Shown here piece by piece: positions 59,149-64,000 of a stretch of 64,000 bases of DNA. Both the position numbers and the translations under genes were made by a program. The notes below the pieces were generated by a model. It was not told where the DNA came from. It worked only from the letters and a program-made list of their open reading frames with translations, and did not search any database. The first letter of the stretch is position 1, and every line of letters starts with the position of its first letter. Location of the stretch: assembly GCF_050908995.1 (NCBI RefSeq), contig NC_135121.1:3100001-3164000 (forward strand). The letters run 5' to 3'. Source of the stretch: Andrena cerasifolii (taxonomy: Eukaryota; Arthropoda; Insecta; Hymenoptera; Andrenidae).

Positions 59149-60229
59149 GACTGTGGGATTCCCCTAGTCAGTAATTGTGTATATAAATTTATGAATGATG
59201 AGAGAAGGCCCTCAGCGGTGTGAAATTGTATGGTTTTCAAGATGTGGAATGTCATGTTCTCCTGTGCGTATGAATGTTCCGTAAAGATCGATTATATATT
59301 TGAATCAAGAGTCTGACGGATAGACGTGAGCACACACACCGCCTCGCTAAGTAGAGGGGCCCATGCGTGGCCGAGCGATAAAATGCAGCGTAAGCCTTTT
59401 CGGCGTGGACCCACTCTGGTCGCTGCCGAGAGCGTGAAGCTGCGACACAATGTGACGGTAAATCGTGAGGTACGTGTCATTGGGTCCGCGAAGTGTTTTA
59501 GAGATAGAGTTCTCCGGTCTACAGTGTAACCGCGTGGAAAGACTCAACTTTGCGAAACAAATTATTCACTTAACTTACAAAATAAGTTATTCTATTAATG
59601 ATTTAATTTAAATTATCATTGAATTTGCTCAGCTAAATTTACTATTATTTCGTTTTCATTTTATAATTCAACTTGTTTCTATTCCATCCTATAATCAAGT
59701 GTGTGCGTGTTCGCGTCTCATTCCTCTTTCTGATTCAGGTTTATCAGCGACGCAGAACTATCCAAACTCCAAACAGCAAATTTAAAGCACATTGACATGT
59801 ATATTATTGTGACTGGCTGGTGAGTTGCACCTCTTATCTCTTTCTGTACACTATATTTGATACTGTTAAAAATTAATGCGTATTCAACGATAATTTCTGG
59901 CAGTCAATCGACTGTGGGATTCCCCTAGTCAGGAGTTATGTCCAATTATATGAGTACCTATGTTTTATAAAATGATTGATTGATCTTTTCCATATTTTAT
60001 TTTGTTATGTTCTCTTGCTTCCATCCACTATTCAACATTAAAGCTTTATTTATCATTAAATTCTACTCGTTAATTACCTATCTGATTCCATTGAAAAGAC
60101 CCGTATGGGACTAGAGTACCAGCGATCCCAAAATCTACGAAAATCTGCGGCGAGCTTCCTTGCTCTTCCAACAAATAAACTCAATACAGCAATATTTGAT
60201 AGTCTAAGAATTGTGGGATACCCCTAATC
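59149..60229 (+). repeat. Three spaced copies of a GTGGGATTCCCC palindromic motif
   Basis: Copies at 59149-59169, 59910-59930 and 60208-60229. The first two read GACTGTGGGATTCCCCTAGT and the third is diverged. Each follows an AT-rich 'TTTCTGATAATCTAA'-like lead. Copies 1 and 3 are followed by an AATTG(T/C)GTGTATAAATT-like tail and copy 2 by a more diverged one. Confidence 0.75.
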
Positions 60230-60472
60230 GGAATTGCGTGTATAAATTGTGCCGCTCGAACACCAAAAGTCGCGGCACGTAACACGGGTTAAGGGTACTA
60301 AGTCGGTAGTCATTTTTGTCGAAAATGAAGAATTTCTTTTTCACTTAATTACATAAAATATATTGTAGCTGAGACATTTTCTTTGACACAATGTTTATTA
60401 ACATCATAAGCTTTAAAAAACATGTTTATTTCGCCAAAAATATGCACTATAGATGACGCTACAGATGGATCA

Positions 60473-60757
60473 TTAACCCACGGGCGGGCGCGTCAGTGAG
60501 AGTTACACGACCAGGCACGTGGTTAACTCAGTTCACCAGTTGAAAATAATCAGGACACTGTGACTTGCGTACTTTCAACGGTGAAAAGAACAGGCACTAA
60601 CTCGGTTAAACAACTGAAAATCAACTGGCACAAGCATCACGCGATTCTTGACACATACGACGAACGTGTGGAGGGAATATTTATCTTCCCGAGACGTAAA
60701 CAAAGAAAGACGCGGATTGGTGAACTGAGTTCACCGGCGCGCCCGCTCGAGGGTTAA
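60473..60757. mobile_element. piggyBac-type MITE with TTAA target
   Basis: TTAA at both edges, ends CCCACGGGCGGGCGCG and CGCGCCCGCTCGAGGG, and GTGAACTGAGTT-type inner repeats. About 277 bp, non-coding. Confidence 0.8.
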
Positions 60758-62038
60758 AGAGGCTTTTTAAAAAAGTTTCTTTTGTTTTGCAGCGATTTTA
60801 ACGGAACGGAACGAAATTCAGCGACCTGCTTGTAACTTCTACTTCAGAATACCTTTGGTTCTGCACTGAACCTATAAAAGAAGGAAAATTATGAAAATCA
60901 CAACTGCGAAATGGCGGTTTTTCAAGAAAGTGCGATACTGAGACACTCAAATACACGTTGAGATTTGTATCGCGCTACTGATACTTTCAACATGTATCGA
61001 TACAGATCTCAACATGTATGGGGCTCTTTACAACGTAAAGGCGCTGTTCAGGGTATTCAGCAACAGGTGTCAGAAACTTGAAGCATGAAATTCTGCATGA
61101 AAAAATAACGCGAAAATATAAAATACAATTTTTAATGTGTGGGGAATACACCGCCCACGGAAAATGCGACGTACTTCCCTTACCTCAGAGTTCCCCTTAG
61201 GCGCCTAACACTCTATTTCGGTCAATTTTCTCGAAAATGAGCCGCAATGTCGAAAAATTGTTTTCTACATTTATGACATATTTTTTTTATGTACAATCAT
61301 CCCCTAAAATTTCTCCCACACGTAGCCGCACACCCTATATAAGGGTTGTTGGCAAAGTTGTTATGAAGAATCGAAATAATTTGATAACTGTTAAGAGTCC
61401 ATTCTATCTTGCCAGTCGAAAAGAGGCCTATGTTCATGATTTTTTTTTCAGGAACGATTATACGGATTTTAATGTTTTTTGTTTCGTTAAACAATTATTA
61501 TTCCTTACTATATAGAACTGTATTTTTCATATTTCCAAAATATAATTAAAAATGTGTGGATTTAAGTCACAATGTTTGTGCGTCTGTGAGAACACAGGCA
61601 CTCTGCGGAAGTCCTCCTGATCCTTAAAGACCAATTGTAATTGTGCAGAGCAATTACATTGAAACTGTCAAATGTAACTGTGGGACAATTGTAATTGTGC
61701 AAAGAAATTACAATTAAAATTAAAATACGATTACAATTAGCAAATAGTTTTTGCTGCGAAAAGAATAGCATTTTTTAAAGTTTTCGTCTTTAAAGAATTC
61801 TTGGTCAGTCATGACTTTGTCAAACTGGTGCAAAAATAATAATTTCAGTAAAGGATCATAAATTGTAAATAAATTAAAAGCATTTATGATACGGCCTATA
61901 ATAATAAATTAATAACAAAAAATGAAAAATAGAACAATGTCTTTCGAAAGAAATATTAAATCTTGTATTTGTTCAGGGGTACTGAAATATATACTAAACA
62001 CCATTAAATACCAGAAAAAGAGAACAACTATACCAGAA

Positions 62039-62203
62039 GTCATTTAAGAAGGAACCCGTTTCGCGCATGTAGAATGAGCTCATTGGCTCCGAAAAAGCGT
62101 TGGTGGGGGTACAGCCAATACTGGCTTCTCCCGGCACCAATGAGCGTCAACCTGCGCGGAACCGGTCTAAACTCGTCGGTCGGCAGGTTCCTTCTTAAAT
62201 GAC
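62039..62203. mobile_element. Short TIR element (GTCATTTAAGAAGGAACC ends)
   Basis: Perfect 18-bp terminal inverted repeats at 62039 and ending 62203. 165 bp, non-coding. Confidence 0.8.
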
Positions 62204-62216
62204 AGGGAGTATATAT

Positions 62217-62443
62217 CAGGGGTGCACAGGGAGCCGTTTTAGCGCTTAGCTGCGAGCAACCCGCCTGTCCCGTTGCTAAGGTTAGAATCGGTGAGGAGAA
62301 CTGCAGTAGTGTATATAGCTGGGTTCAATTCATACCCAATGCACGTACACTACTGCAGTTCGCCTCACCGATTCTAACCTTAGTAACAGGACAGGCGGGT
62401 TGTTCGCAGCTAGGCGCTAAAAACGGCTCCCTGTGCACCCCTG
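62217..62443. mobile_element. Palindromic MITE, about 100-bp arms
   Basis: Arms 62217-62315 and 62346-62443 are near-perfect complements, beginning CAGGGGTGCACAGGGAGCCG. No convincing target duplication. Confidence 0.85.
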
Positions 62444-62555
62444 AACAACATAGAAAGTTGGCTAATTTTGCAAGAGAACTTGGATTAGTGTCGCAACTGC
62501 AGCTAGAGCAGCGAAGGCTACATCGATCGATTTGAGAGCTCGGTCTCCATGATGT

Positions 62556-62683
62556 TAAAGCCGGGAATTCACCGGGAAGCTAAGCTAAGCTATGCTATGC
62601 GATGCTATGTTTTAATAAGCTACTTTTTTCAAAACGTAGCATGGCATAGCATAGCTTAGCTTCCCGGTGGATTCCCGGCTTTA
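62556..62683. mobile_element. Palindromic MITE, about 50-bp arms
   Basis: Arms start TAAAGCCGGGAATTCACCGG and its near complement, with short AGCTATGCT-type inner repeats. Confidence 0.85.
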
Positions 62684-63384
62684 CCATACCCGCGCGGAAG
62701 GGGAGCTCGGAAGCCAATAGTAACGTGGGCACGCCACGGATAGGGAAAACTGTAAGTGTGTAGGCGGTAGCGTGCGGCGCAGGTTCGTACCCGTAGGATA
62801 GGCTTGAATGACTGGGTTCCTCGGGGGGCCCCAGTGTTCGCTGCCAGAGTTACTCTGGCTAGCAGTTTTTTAGTTACGTTTACTTTTTTACTTGATAGTG
62901 TGTAATAAAACTGTGTTATTTTTTACACTGTACTCTATTTCTCATTTTGTATAATTTTTTATTTAAATCGGTTCGTTTAATTTCTTCATTTTGTTCTTTT
63001 CAAAATTATGTACACATATCGATAAAAGTAATGGGAGTTTCAGGGACGTAATCAGGTACATACATTGTGAGGGATAATTTTCAATTACATTCTGACTAAA
63101 CACTGAATGGAAAGATGTGTTATTATATATACGAGGTTGATTAAAAACTTACGTAATTATAGTGTTGTGGTTCTCCACAAACCGATACTTATAACTAACA
63201 ATACTTAGCTAATAAATAATTACACTTAAGGAATTCATTTTAATTCTAGTAACTACTAAAAGTGCGTACATATTTATACACGTGCAGGCAAACACACAAT
63301 TGCACACATCGATACGTATAAGTGAAAATAGTTAACTAATAAATTAATTTACATTGAGATAACCACCGAAAATACGTGCATGTA

Positions 63385-63990
63385 CAAGGCGAGGCGCGTA
63401 AGGCGTGATGATTGAATAATGTCTACAATATTCGTGATATAAAAAAGTGATGTTACGAAAAATTGAAGTATTAGAGCGGGACTTTTCCGCGTAATTTCCC
63501 CCAAGAATAATTTGTTGTTACAGATGAAATAAATGTAGATGTGGATAAATGTGTTTTTAAATCTTAAAAACGAAATTATATTATTCATAGACATGATGGG
63601 CGACCACGTGCCTGAATTGCACAAGCATAAGTGGTTATGCAATTTAGCTTTCCTCTGAGACTTAACCGATCATTTGAGTACATTAAATGTAGTTTTACAA
63701 GGTAAGGGTAGAACCGTAATACATTACTTGGAATCTATACGTGGATTTCAATTAAAAAAAATTGACTTACTTAAATCATGTAAAAATACCGCGGAAAGAC
63801 AGAACAAACGAAACAAATACGGTGTTCGTGTTTACCCCGTGTCTGTAATTCCGCCCACTCTCCCCCAATGAGGGACGTAAAGCGTGACAATTGAGTGTTG
63901 TGTAAAATATTGGTGATATGAACATATGTATGTTGTTAGCAAAATTGAAGTATTTCAGGGGGCAGACTTTTAGGTGTAATTTTGTTTTGT
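63385..63990 (+). repeat. Direct repeat pair about 480 bp apart
   Basis: 63385-63500 and 63868-63990 share GCGT(A)A(G/A)GCGTGA, ATTGGTGATAT-like and AAAATTGAAGTATT blocks in the same order. The second copy runs off the window. Confidence 0.55.
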
Positions 63991-64000
63991 ACGTGAAGAT

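Larger units (their letters stand above)
58349..64000 (+). other. Intron after the last kringle half-exon, to window end
   Basis: No second-half kringle exon is visible. The stretch 58610-59560 is GC-richer with several 60-100-codon frames that I do not recognise. 61270-61560 and 61620-61770 are AT-rich, the latter with repeated CAATTGTAATTGTGCA. 62690-63380 shows nothing. The MITEs and repeats are listed. Confidence 0.5.

Noticed and set aside
63674..63871. 65-codon frame near the right edge as the missing kringle second half
   Set aside because: No NYC-R/GPWC motif and no suitable acceptor; it sits between direct-repeat copies.

Overview
The window reads as insect nuclear DNA, most likely hymenopteran (ant- or bee-like). 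The evidence is spliced exons with GT/AG borders, a CYP6-type cytochrome P450, and a dense mix of piggyBac, hAT, Tc1/mariner-like, Ty3/gypsy, non-LTR and Polinton/adintovirus-like relics. The order-level call is inference from family resemblance, not from a search. There are no prokaryotic features.

Two host genes are supported. The first runs on the plus strand through almost the whole window. It is an incomplete gene for a modular protein that reads, within the window, as kringle (second half) - FA domain - FA domain - kringle (first half). 'FA' is the domain family named after farnesoic acid O-methyltransferase (Methyltransf_FA). Eight exons (267-435, 4986-5101, 7248-7379, 11310-11544, 35561-35718, 39024-39151, 39217-39371, 58224-58348) join with matching phases at every junction, and each domain module starts and ends in phase 1. 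Both ends of the gene lie outside the window. Its introns are very large (24.0 kb and 18.9 kb for the two longest) and hold nearly all the mobile DNA.

The second gene is a complete CYP6-family P450 on the minus strand (exons 21404-21739, 16011-16536, 15078-15299, 14165-14416, 12640-12818; 504 codons plus stop). It is nested antisense inside the 24-kb intron. All P450 signature motifs are present, and I see no internal stop.

Layout: 1-5 kb, kringle exon and a repeat-filled intron (piggyBac fragment, CA microsatellite, 29-bp minisatellite, GC-rich block). 5-11 kb, FA module 1 exons with a 5' LTR/gag fragment, a perfect 31-bp hairpin and a non-LTR ORF1 remnant in the introns. 12-22 kb, P450 with several nested inverted-repeat elements. 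22-35 kb, piggyBac fragments, a remarkable array of ten covarying 33-nt hairpins (25132-25614), and large fold-back elements. 35-39 kb, FA module 2 exons, a non-LTR C-terminal fragment, a 5S rRNA-like pseudogene and a 1.07-kb long-TIR element. 41-54 kb, a TE graveyard: BED/hAT transposase, broken gypsy pol, a Polinton/adintovirus-like relic (PLA2/core protein, packaging ATPase, Asp-rich protein, PolB N-terminus), then a head-to-tail series of non-LTR 3' and 5' ends. 54-64 kb, MITEs and the next kringle half-exon, with no further recognisable gene to the window end.

The most interesting signal that standard feature types do not explain is the hairpin array at 25.1-25.6 kb. Its ten units are all exactly 33 nt, both stems vary by compensatory changes, the internal loop is nearly invariant, and a perfect 9-bp direct repeat flanks the array.
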